NCBI GenBank assembly: GCA_964513205.1
Contig: CAZELP010000009.1
Coordinates: 1 to 64,000 of the forward strand
Direction: 5' to 3'
Source: JAGVJT01 sp964513205
GTDB lineage: Bacteria; Pseudomonadota; Gammaproteobacteria; Legionellales; Legionellaceae
Length of the DNA stretch: 64,000 nt
The stretch's first letter is position 1. Each line of letters begins with the position of its first letter. Position numbers and translations under genes: made by a program. Below are positions 7,567 through 16,500 of this stretch, one piece after another. The notes beneath the pieces were generated by a model that saw only the letters and a list, made by a program, of their open reading frames with translations, did not search any database and was not told the origin of the DNA.

Positions 7567-9689
7567 ATGCCAGAAAAACTCTCCCGCGAAAAACCCGATG
7601 AGATCAGGGGTGATTTTAACCAGTTTACAGAAGGTGATTTGCATGGGAATCTCATGCGATTGGTCGAGACTTTGGTTTCTCACGGTATAATCNNNNNNNN
7701 NNNNNNNNNNNNNNNNNNNNNNNNNNNNNNNNNNNNNNNNNNNNNNNNNNNNNNNNNNNNNNNNNNNNNNNNNNNNNNNNNNNNNNNNNNNNGAAACTTG
7801 TTCGTTTAATAGGAGATGTGCTCGCCGATAGGACTGGTAATGATCGGTATAATTTGACTTTAATTTCACGCTTGGTGCAACAGGGTTGTAATTTAAGAAT
7901 TTTAATGTCCAATCATGACATCAACTTTATCATGGCGGTTCAGAAAGCCAAGACTAAAGAAGAGCTGATCGCCATAATCAACGATCCTGTTAAAAACGAA
8001 TTTTTTAAGAAACATAATCAGGGTATTTCATTCATGAGGCTTCTTAAGTCTCTTGAAAAGAATGAGATTAGTTTCGAAGACGTACAAGCAATGGCAGGCA
8101 ACTACTTTTCAACATTGGTCTTGCTTGATTATTCATTGGATACAACAACAGGTGAATTAAAGCTTTATTCTCATGCACCAGTTAATCTGAACGATCTAAG
8201 AAAGCTAGGTGATCAATTGGGTGTTGCCTATCCTGGTGATGATTGTACACATGCAGATCGAATTGAGTTTATTAAACAAGTCAATCAGGTTTTTCGTACT
8301 TTGCTTTTATCAGGAAATACAGACGTGTTAGAGGGCTTGTTTTCTGAAGGTAGTGCTGCGAATGGCGTGATTTGGCGAAGAGAAAAGGATCATACTTTTA
8401 TTCCCAAATCCAAAAAAATTATCAATGTTTATGGGCATGATAAAAGCATGGATCATGTTTCTAATGTTATTCGTTTAGACAACTCATCGGGTAAAGGCAA
8501 TTTAGTTGCATCGGAAGAAATGACTTCTTATGAATGTAAGGAGGGTTTTGAAAACAGCCTTGCATACGACAGCAAGGCAATAGACAGTGAGTCAATCAGC
8601 AACTTTTTGCCGGCTCGTCGTATTTTAGCGATAAAAGATTTTAATAAAGCACGTGCTCTTCTCTATAATCTTATTGAAAACACAACCGATTTAAATAGAC
8701 AATCAATCTATCGAAACGTAATCAATAATTTTGACCAGTTAAATCAACGCATGGAAGTATTAAAAGATATTTTTGGCAATTCACCTGTTTTACCGATGGT
8801 TGCTGTTGGGCTGGCGGATCAAGCGTTATTGAGAGAACTAAAGAAACAGGTGACTGAACCGGCCAAACTTTCGATATTATCAAGCAAATTGGAAGAGTGG
8901 GGATATAAAGATGAAGTTGCGCCGAAAGAAGTAGCGGAACTGAAAAAAGCTGATGTTGCTCCGAAAGAAGTAAGAGAATTTAGAAAAGAGGATGCTGCTT
9001 CGACAAAAGTAAGAGAGTTTTTACGGGCGCTTGGTGTCAAGGATATGCCTGCAAAGAAAGTGGCCATAGGACAGATGTCATTTCGTGAGTTGGATTTCTC
9101 GTATACCCCAGAGCAGTTTTCAAATGCGATGAAGTTGAGCGAAGGGGCGAATATCCCTTTATTAGAAGAGATAAAAGGGCATCTTATTCAGCAGCAGCAG
9201 CAAGTGAGAGATTTTTTAGAGGCTCTTGGCGTTAAAAAAATCCCTGCGATGAAGGTGGCGAGAGGCGAACTCTCATTTCGTGAGTTGGATTTTTCGTATA
9301 CCCCAGAGCAGTTTTCAAATGCGATGAAGTTGAGCGAAGGGGTGAATATCCCTTTATTAGAAGAGATAAAAGGGCATCTTATTCAGCAGCAGCAGCAAGT
9401 GAGAGATTTTTTAGAGGTTCTTGGCGTTAAAAAAATCCCTGCGATGAAGGTAGCGAGAGGCGAACTCTCATTTCGTGACTTGACTTTTTCGTGTACGCGA
9501 GCGCAGCTTTTAGAGGCGAAAAAGTTGAGCGAGAAGACGAATATCCCTCTTCTATTTCAGATAGAAAGACATATCCATAATCAGTACATGAAGGTTACTC
9601 TTGCTCATTTAAAGGAAACAGGGGCTTTGAGTCCATCTGTTGAGGAAAAAGGAGATCCTCCGAAGCCTCCGAAGCCTACTGGATTATAA
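7567..9689 (+). CDS. PPP-family Ser/Thr phosphatase, WipB-like, interrupted by an assembly gap
   Basis: The two open frames on either side of the N block are halves of one gene. Before the gap is the first metal motif EGDLHGN; after it come IGDVLADRTGND (GDxxxR motif), MSNHD (GNH motif), YSHAPVN and VYGHD, the full PPP phosphatase set in order. The frames disagree only because the N block is a fixed 100 bases of unknown true length. The GTG at 7818 lies inside the GDVLADR motif and is not a real start. L. pneumophila WipA and WipB are Dot/Icm effectors with this fold, so host-directed dephosphorylation is a reasonable inference. The last third carries tandem 65-residue repeats and ends in a Pro-Lys-rich tail. 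A TATAAT at 7530-7535 may be the -10. Confidence 0.82.
7693..7792. other. assembly gap (exactly 100 N)
   Basis: A run of exactly 100 undetermined bases lies inside the PPP phosphatase gene. The round number is the conventional placeholder for a scaffold join of unknown length, and the phosphatase reading frame shifts across it. From the usual distance between the first two PPP motifs, several tens of codons are probably missing. Confidence 0.95.
9009..9593 (+). repeat. three tandem 195-bp in-frame repeats in the phosphatase gene
   Basis: Units begin at 9009, 9204 and 9399, each encoding 65 residues that start VREFL or VRDFL and run through SFRELDFSYTPEQFSNAMKL to a poly-Gln stretch. The second half of units 1 and 2 differs at about two bases in 120, and the first part of units 2 and 3 differs at about two in 75, which indicates recent duplication or conversion. 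Unit 3 diverges in its second half. Immediately upstream are shorter 13-residue repeats built on VAPKEV. Confidence 0.93.
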
Positions 9690-9760
9690 TAATTTTTTGC
9701 GAAAAAAATATGATCCACGTATGATGATTTTAGTTTTTTTACATACGAGGATGATAGTCA

Positions 9761-10504
9761 ATGAAATATGTGCATATCGCTGTCGTGTCTGTGTTTTTAT
9801 CTGATTTTTCTGTTGCCGGAACGATGGGTGTTCAAGAACGTTCTGATTCTTGGAACTTTGTTGGAAGCGTCAGCCTTGGTCCTGTATGGGAAAATGCCGG
9901 ACAAACTCAAACGCTTTATTTAACGCCTGATATTGTTAAAACTTATGTCGCAAACGATATCACCAATACACTTTTTGATGGAGAGATTTTTTTAGGGATG
10001 CAAAAAAATCTGCCTACAGATACTTTAGGTCAAATTGGTCTTGCGGTAGCAGCAACAAGTAATGCTGCTTTCTCTGGTGTGGTTTGGGATGATGCCAACT
10101 CCTCTTTCAATAATTATACCTATCGTTATCAGTTGCAACATACACATCTTGCTGTCAAAGGAAAACTCTTATCTGAAAAAAGCGATTGGTTGATGCCCTG
10201 GATCAGTGCGAGTATTGGCGTTGGGTTTAATAGTGCGCATGGTTTTAAAAATACGCCAGTTATTCCTGAAGCCGTTATGATGCCGAATTTTTCTTGTCAT
10301 ACTGAAACGTCGTTTACCTATACGTTAGGAGCTGGCTTGCAAAAAATATTAAACCCACATTGGCAGTTGGGTATTGGGTATGAGTTTGCTGATTGGGGAC
10401 AAAGTCAGTTAGGACGAGCGACTGGACAAACTTTAAACTCAGGTCTTGTTGTAAACGATCTGTATACGAATGGAGTCTTGTTTAATTTGACGTATATTTC
10501 ATAA
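9761..10504 (+). CDS. outer-membrane beta-barrel protein
   Basis: A 247-residue protein with an N-terminal signal peptide (cleavage likely after SVAG, about residue 20) and alternating hydrophobic/aromatic strands typical of an eight-stranded barrel. Strand-like pieces include NFVGSVSLGPVWE, LMPWISASIGVGF, TYTLGAGLQKIL and WQLGIGYEFADWG. It ends in a hydrophobic strand LFNLTYIS, compatible with BAM recognition. It resembles the small opacity/porin-like proteins common in Coxiellaceae and Legionella. Two other barrels of similar size lie at 24.2-25.0 and 32.6-33.4 kb. Ligand unknown. Confidence 0.75.
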   Translation: MKYVHIAVVSVFLSDFSVAGTMGVQERSDSWNFVGSVSLGPVWENAGQTQTLYLTPDIVKTYVANDITNTLFDGEIFLGMQKNLPTDTLGQIGLAVAATSNAAFSGVVWDDANSSFNNYTYRYQLQHTHLAVKGKLLSEKSDWLMPWISASIGVGFNSAHGFKNTPVIPEAVMMPNFSCHTETSFTYTLGAGLQKILNPHWQLGIGYEFADWGQSQLGRATGQTLNSGLVVNDLYTNGVLFNLTYIS

Positions 10505-10568
10505 ATATATATATTTTTCAGACTGTTAGGTTTTGTTTTGAACTTCTTATGAGTTGGGTTTAAAAAGC

Positions 10569-10597
10569 TTGCATTGGTTTTTTAAAAAATATAGTAT
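10569..10597 (+). promoter_or_regulatory. sigma-70-like promoter of the four-gene cassette
   Basis: TTGCAT (10569-10574) and TAGTAT (10592-10597) are separated by 17 bases, 50 bases upstream of the first ATG of the cassette. The -10 is not perfect, so confidence is moderate. Confidence 0.4.
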
Positions 10598-10646
10598 GGC
10601 TTTTTTAGTTGCTTGATGACTAAAAAAAATCATTTATAACTTTCTC

Positions 10647-11390
10647 ATGGAAATTTTTATGTATACGATAGAAGTATCAGAACATCCTTTTTATGCAATA
10701 CCTCAAGAGTCTGATCATCGTGAGGTATTGGCTAATTTCTTGGCAATGTCGCAGGCATTTCCTCATCTTCAAAGTGGTAGCCACACTGAACTGGCGTGGT
10801 CATATATAAAAAACAATCGAGATATCCCTCGTGAGGTCGAGTTGACAAGTGTTGTCGGCAGTTTTCTTTGTTGGGATGAAATGGGGGCTTTTTATAAAAC
10901 GCTTTCAAATGGAATCAATGCATTACCGCAAATTTTGAATACCACGCACTTTCATTCAAATATGTTGAAAAAAGATTGTAAACGTCTTTTAAACGAGGAT
11001 TTACAACCCAATTATACCCTTGAAACACGAAACTATTTATTGGCTTTGTATGAAGGACTATCCTCATCCGATCATGCGACCCGAGTTGCCTATATGGTTG
11101 CTTTTGAGACGCATGCGGGCATCATGATTTTGGCGCTTTGGGATTCTTTGGCAAAGCATTTTAATTATCCAAAAGAAAAATTGACTTATTTCAATTTGCA
11201 CGTAGGCGAATACGATCCCAAAGAGATTTATCATGTTGAAATGACCAATCGATTGATAGAAGAAGTTGTCTCTGAAGAAGATCGATCAAGATTTGATGAA
11301 AAATATAAAGAAGCGTTTATGCTGAACTTGAAATGGTGTGCGGACGTTGTTTCTTTGTCTACTCAAGTTGCGAATGCGATTGCGGTTTGA
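10647..11390 (+). CDS. haem-oxygenase-fold diiron-like protein (CADD/DUF3865-like)
   Basis: A 247-residue, all-helical soluble protein. The central helix AFETHAG (E155) and the later YFNLHVGEYD...IYHVEM segment (H185, E188 or E193, H196) look like the metal ligands of haem-oxygenase-like diiron oxygenases, the fold shared by chlamydial CADD and cyanobacterial DUF3865 proteins. Members oxidise small substrates or fatty chains, or self-sacrifice to make p-aminobenzoate (CADD). The substrate here is not predictable. It is the first gene of a cassette; an XRE regulator starts 21 bases downstream. Assignment rests on motif spacing only. Confidence 0.55.
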   Translation: MEIFMYTIEVSEHPFYAIPQESDHREVLANFLAMSQAFPHLQSGSHTELAWSYIKNNRDIPREVELTSVVGSFLCWDEMGAFYKTLSNGINALPQILNTTHFHSNMLKKDCKRLLNEDLQPNYTLETRNYLLALYEGLSSSDHATRVAYMVAFETHAGIMILALWDSLAKHFNYPKEKLTYFNLHVGEYDPKEIYHVEMTNRLIEEVVSEEDRSRFDEKYKEAFMLNLKWCADVVSLSTQVANAIAV

Positions 11391-11411
11391 TCGCTCGAGG
11401 TCTTTTTCTTG

Positions 11412-11684
11412 ATGAGATTACCTGAAAAAGTCGCAAGACTCATCTTATTTAGTAGAGTCCATCCCGTTAGGGCTTGGAGGTTGTATATGGGTCTTTCTGC
11501 CGAACGACTGGCCCATATGCTTGATATTTCTATTGAAATGATGCAAGACATTGAGTCTTCAAATGCTCATCTCGAAAAAAACATGCTTTCTCGTTTGTCA
11601 GACGTTTTTAAAGTCGACTCATCATTGATTGCAATTCGTTATATGGATATTACGAAGGATAAAAAGCAGTCATTTTATGTTTAG
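11412..11684 (+). CDS. small XRE-family helix-turn-helix protein
   Basis: A 90-residue protein with a Cro/cI-type helix-turn-helix at about residues 20-75: WRLYMGLSAERLAHMLDIS forms the first helices, then EMMQDIES and LSRLSDVFKVD. It is small enough to be a DNA-binding domain alone and could be the local regulator of the cassette. The ATG at 11412 is preferred to the TTG just before it. Its last eight bases (ATGTTTAG) overlap the start of the MBL hydrolase gene, so translation is coupled. Confidence 0.7.
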   Translation: MRLPEKVARLILFSRVHPVRAWRLYMGLSAERLAHMLDISIEMMQDIESSNAHLEKNMLSRLSDVFKVDSSLIAIRYMDITKDKKQSFYV

Positions 11685-12708
11685 ACGATTCAGTTCACAC
11701 TTAACAAAAGGAAAAATCGTGCCGTTAGTCAATATTTTTGAAAATAGCTATTGTTTGAGTGATGCTTTATCTATCGGAGTTTGCTTGAATCCGCATACCC
11801 AAAAAGCGGTACTTATTGATTCTGGTTTGGATAAAAGTAAAATCAAGTCAATAGAAAAATCATTGCCATCTGGTTACCAGATATCTGCCATTATCAACAC
11901 CCATAGTCATGCTGATCATTGTGGAGGAAATGCTGCTGTTCAAAGTAAAAATCCTGATGTGCGTATTTATACCACAAAATTTGAGCAAGGGTTTGTTGAG
12001 GTTCCGTTACATGAACCGCATGGATTCAATTGTTGTGCCGAACCCTTTTCTGAGTTAAAAAATAAGTTCTTATGCGCAGAGGCTTCACGAGTGACCGATA
12101 TCATTGACTATCGTGATCATGAAGTCTGTATTGGTGAAATGCCTTTTAAAATCGTCACATTGCCTGGACATTCGCCAGGAATGATCGGTGTGATTAGTCC
12201 TGATAAAGTTTTTTATTGTGGAGATGCGGCCTTTGGTGCAGATACATTTAAAAAGCATGGGGTTTTATTTTACACCAATATCAGAAACGCCCTAGAGTCG
12301 CTTGAGAAGATGAAATCATTAATTGCAGAAGGCGATTTAAGCGGTTTTGTGTTCTACCATGGGGGTGTTGAGTCACCCGCTAATGTTCCCGCTATCTTAG
12401 ATGAGCACATCGCAAAAATTCGAAGCACTAGGGAATTGATTTGTTCAGAAATTATGAAAGCACCCAAAAGCATGGATGAGTTGACGGCAATCGTGATGTC
12501 TGTTTTTTCGATACCCAATAATATTGTGCAATCTGCATTAACGCAAACGTGTGTCCGTGCTTATGTAGAAGACTTACAGCATAGTAAAGAAATTGAATTA
12601 TATATGGATGAAAGCAGAATGATGAGGGCTAGAGTTTCAGATTCATCTTTGTGTGCGTCAGCCATTGAGATAGATGCGGAAACCACGGCGTTATGTTGCG
12701 GACGATGA
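11677..12708 (+). CDS. metallo-beta-lactamase-fold hydrolase
   Basis: The MBL signature NTHSHADHCGG (HxHxDH) sits near residue 75, followed by LPGHSPGMIG (third metal His), YCGDAAFG (bridging Asp) and FYHGG. This is a two-metal hydrolase of the glyoxalase II/LACTB2-like branch. A helical C-terminal part of about 100 residues resembles the winged region in LACTB2-like enzymes. The ATG at 11677 overlaps the stop of the XRE gene and is preferred over the upstream in-frame start. It ends with a Cys pair (LCCGR). The substrate may be a thioester or ester linked to the neighbouring diiron protein, but this is inference. Confidence 0.85.
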   Translation: MFRRFSSHLTKGKIVPLVNIFENSYCLSDALSIGVCLNPHTQKAVLIDSGLDKSKIKSIEKSLPSGYQISAIINTHSHADHCGGNAAVQSKNPDVRIYTTKFEQGFVEVPLHEPHGFNCCAEPFSELKNKFLCAEASRVTDIIDYRDHEVCIGEMPFKIVTLPGHSPGMIGVISPDKVFYCGDAAFGADTFKKHGVLFYTNIRNALESLEKMKSLIAEGDLSGFVFYHGGVESPANVPAILDEHIAKIRSTRELICSEIMKAPKSMDELTAIVMSVFSIPNNIVQSALTQTCVRAYVEDLQHSKEIELYMDESRMMRARVSDSSLCASAIEIDAETTALCCGR

Positions 12709-12726
12709 CGACAAATGGAGGCATAA

Positions 12727-13188
12727 GTGTTTTTCTTTAATTGCGCTCAGACTTTGAAAGTGAATAAAGACTTTCTCGGTAGTTTTAAACGTATTCATTC
12801 GACAGAAGGAGTTGATATTGAACTGGAGTTTGAATTAAAAACGCCTGGGGTGATTGATTCTCCTTGTGGTAGTGGCGAGTTTTTTTATAACCCAGAGTAT
12901 CGTCTTGCAGTCTTGGATGTAGTGACTATGTTCAAGAAACTAAATCTTATCAGTGAAAATGATTCGATAGCGATATATCACGAGGATACTTTTTTGGAGA
13001 ATTTTTTAAATTCCAATGAAGTGAAGTCCGGTGATATGCATTCAAATATTCGTTTTGTTTTAGATGAGATGAAATTCACCTGTTTAATTGTAAATGCACC
13101 GATAGAGGAGCTTTTGTGGATGCATAAGATTGAACCGGCACTTTCAGCGTTCTGCTCTTCAGATAATGCAACTTGCCTCATTTGTTAA
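12727..13188 (+). CDS. small unknown protein with a C-terminal CaaX-like motif
   Basis: A 153-residue protein starting with GTG behind a clear GGAGG (12717-12721). No family recognised. It looks alpha/beta and soluble, with GVDIELEFELKTPGV and TCLIVNAPIEELLW as core strands. The last four residues are CLIC, a good match to the eukaryotic CaaX prenylation motif, preceded by a flexible, Ser-rich CSSDNAT stretch. L. pneumophila AnkB ends in CLVC and is farnesylated by the host. Last gene of the cassette; a strong terminator follows. Confidence 0.65.
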   Translation: MFFFNCAQTLKVNKDFLGSFKRIHSTEGVDIELEFELKTPGVIDSPCGSGEFFYNPEYRLAVLDVVTMFKKLNLISENDSIAIYHEDTFLENFLNSNEVKSGDMHSNIRFVLDEMKFTCLIVNAPIEELLWMHKIEPALSAFCSSDNATCLIC

Positions 13189-13195
13189 ATTTTTA

Positions 13196-13227
13196 ATCGA
13201 GGTTGTTTTTTAAACAACCTCGATTTT
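13196..13227 (+). terminator. intrinsic terminator of the four-gene cassette
   Basis: Perfect 13-base arms (ATCGAGGTTGTTT at 13196-13208 and its complement at 13212-13224) close on a three-base loop, followed by a short T run. It starts eight bases after the stop of the CLIC gene. Confidence 0.85.
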
Positions 13228-13517
13228 GAGTAACTCCCCACGTCATGTATGGACCCCGCCCTGGTTGTCAAGGGTTGAATTAACATTTAAACAAAATAAA
13301 GGTTGAGATGCAGTCATGTATTCGGCCTCTGGTTAAGTGATATACGTTCACTTGGGCCCTGATAGTATCTGCGTTCTTGCTCCTCTTCATCCCGACGGCT
13401 TATTCCCAGTTTGAATATTTTTAACATAGCGAAAGGATCCAGAACCATAAAATGCCGCGCCCGTTGAGCAAATGGTAAATATTAAATTTATAGTCTATTC
13501 TCCAAATTGAACTCAAA
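13228..13517. other. GC-richer intergenic scar left of the PEP-synthase-like gene
   Basis: About 290 bases with no complete gene. Composition is richer in G and C than the neighbours (for example the GGACCCCGCCCTGG segment near 13251). It contains a short open frame on the minus strand, listed separately. The look is of decayed mobile DNA, but I cannot name the element and see no terminal repeats. Confidence 0.4.
13314..13448 (-). pseudogene. possible gene remnant, 44 codons
   Basis: A minus-strand frame reading MVLDPFAMLKIF... then RRDEEEQERRYYQGP and ending NQRPNT. The charged, protein-like composition suggests the C-terminal end of a lost gene, perhaps from a mobile element. There is no ribosome site and the frame is open only slightly further upstream. 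It could be chance. Confidence 0.3.
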
Positions 13518-16500
13518 GTGAAATGTACTATGAAAACAAAGCTGGAACTAACAGAAACAATAGGCAATAAAGCCGCCAACCTAGTAGTGCTTGAATCCAT
13601 GATTAAGGATTACGCTGGATCTTTGAGTCAATTAAAGACGCTGACGGTTGCCGTGCCTCAAATTTGTCCTTTGGCGCATCATGATATTTTCGAGCACTTA
13701 ACAAAACACGCTCCTGACTGGGTTAATTTATGGGCGCAGTTTAAGACAGCTCAAGGGGCTGAATCCAAAAACCTTACCGCTGACGCCGCCGAAATATTGA
13801 AAAATCTTCGCCTCCTCATTAAAGACACGTTTGTCCGGCATCCTTATACCTTTGACGAATTGAGTGACTTTTTAAAAACAATGGATCCTGATTCACTGCT
13901 CATGGTCAGAAGTACCGGTAAGGAAGATGCAGTTGATATTGCAAATCCAGGTGGAAATGAAAGCGTGGCTTCTGTGAGACAAGATCCATTGTCGATTTCC
14001 AATGCAATTGGTACCGTAGTAGCCTCTTATTTTAGTGACAAATCGTTACTACAACGGTTATCAGGCAAGCAAGATATTTTAGAAGATGCTTTCATGCCTG
14101 TATTAATTCAAAAAATGATCAGTGAAGTTGCGGATAACGCCGATAATCCGGTCGTTTCTGGCGTAATGTACACCAGTCCTGCAGGCATTCAAATTCAAAT
14201 GGCACCCGGGCATGGTGAATACATCGTTAATAGTAAAGGGCCGTTTGACACGGTATATGTATCACGCGAACATGTTGTTCATGCCGAAATAAATGAAAAA
14301 AAAAAGCGCTTGGTACCGGCTGAATCCGGGTTGACTTGGCAAGCCAACCCCACTGCTTTAGCAACAAACCTGTCAATTGATCGCAGAGTTGCTGCTGAAA
14401 TAGCGATCGTTGGGCGTTGTATTCAAGATTATTATGAAATGCCAATGGACGTAGAGTTTGTTTATGATCCGGCATTGCATTCATTTTGTCTTGTTCAGGC
14501 GCGACCGATTCCACCAGGCAGTTCGAAACTTATTCCGCCATCTTCGATAGCCCCTACACAAGTAATATTCGTTAAAGAACATGGCGAGATGATGAAGGCA
14601 CAAGTTATAACGCCAGCGGGTAATGCGGCTCAAATTATTACTAAGCCAGAGGAAATCCTGATTACTGGCAATATTTCAGACGCCCTTGATACGTACTTGC
14701 ATAATCAAGATAACGTTTTTAAAGCGGTTGTGATATCAGAAAAAGCTCCTCAAACTTCACATGAGGCTGCACAATTTAATTCGATGGGTATTCCTGTTTT
14801 GCAAGTGTCTGCGTCTCAATTAAAGGATTTGGAAGAACGTATGCAAAAACCAGATCCGGTTTTGATTATTGACCCTCAACGCAAATCAATCATTGACTGG
14901 ACTAAAAATATAAAAAATCATGCAAAAGCACAAGAAGAGATCCATGCAGCAGGTATCATTGAAGAAGGACTGTTTCAATCTTCATTATCTATTTATGAAT
15001 CATTGCTGCCGGTCTTCAAAGCACACCCCATTAATATAAAACCTGTTTCTGATGACGTATCCAGCAGCATTGGTGATTTAATCGAAAAATCAAATTCAGA
15101 AGACCTAAATATCAGTGAACAGGCATTTAATGCGCTGATGCAACGTTTATTTCGTGATCTGACAACGAGTGCAGTTACGCCTGTCTCCTTGTATGAATCA
15201 TTCGAACAACTCAAAGCTAATAAAAGCACAGTCGCACTGAAGAAAATAGTAAGTCAATTGTATCATCTAGCTCGCGATACCAGCGAAACGGTTGAAATGC
15301 AAATGCTATATAAATTGATATTCCAGCATGCGGTAATAAACGCTGCAGAAATTGCCAGTGCCATTAACAATCCAGCAATTACACAACAAGAGTGGCTCGA
15401 CTCAGTGGCACGACTGGAATTATTAGTCACAGCACCGTTTAATCCAGCATTACAAACCAACTCAATTCATCAATTACTTGAGATCAAACAATCACGAGAG
15501 AAAGCCAGCAAGGTTGCTGGTTTTAAAAATCTAACCGACGAACAACAGCAATACTTCACGTCATTTTTCCAATTGAAAAAATTGATAGTTAATGATGACA
15601 TGAAAGAAAAATGGACGAAGTTTGCACTTGAAACATGCAAAAAATCACCCAAGTATCAAGCCTTGGCAACACTAATGTATTTTTTACATGAAAACGGCAT
15701 TACTGCCGACTGGTTGAACAGCTACTTTGATCCTAAAAAATCCATTGCTAGCATGGGAACTGAATGCAGCAAAATAATAGAAGAATTACGCCCACTGAAT
15801 CTACTTGATATTCGCAATACAATTAATGTGTGGGAAAAACGACTTGCTGAATGGAGTAACCCAAAGAATTTTGATGAATTATATGCCGATTATATAAAAG
15901 ACGTCACGGCGATGATTGAACGCCTTGATACGACAAATAACAGTCATCCATTAACTCAAAAAACAGTACTTAAGGCTGTTCAAGACCTCACGGAAATGAT
16001 GGATAAAACCATTAAGTCATTGAAAGGAAGCCCTGAGTATCGCGAACATAATGACTTGCTTGTTGAACGATTTTATGCGTTGTTAAAGCCTTATAAGTCA
16101 TTGATGGACAAGTGGGTCTCACAAGTACCAACAACAGAATTCAAACAAAGATCATATGGTCCGTCACTTAAAGAAATCATGCTCACGTCCATTAATCAGT
16201 GTTTCTCAAACTTGGAACATAATCATGATTCTCGGCAAATTAACCCTTCTGGTTGTGTGAATATTCCGTCCATAACAATTGATAGTGTGGCCGATTTTGG
16301 CAGAGGATTTAATATGGATGTGATAACGTTGGAGGATTTGTTTTCGTTGATACATCAGAATACTTTAATTGCAACAACGACGTTAGGGAAAGATACGCAG
16401 ATTAAGCTTGAGCAATTGCCCGCTCCGTTACTGGCGATACATCAAGAGCTGGCAGTAAAAAATTACAAAAACACGGATGTGACGAATACAATAGATACTA

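Noticed and set aside
7567..7809. A separate short gene ending at 7809
   Set aside because: It reads through the N block and stops only because the placeholder length shifts the frame; the true gene continues to 9689.
9187..9204. CAG microsatellite as an independent feature
   Set aside because: It is the poly-Gln codon stretch at a repeat junction of the phosphatase gene.
7818..9689. A separate gene starting at GTG 7818
   Set aside because: The GTG lies inside the GDVLADR phosphatase motif, so it is not a start.
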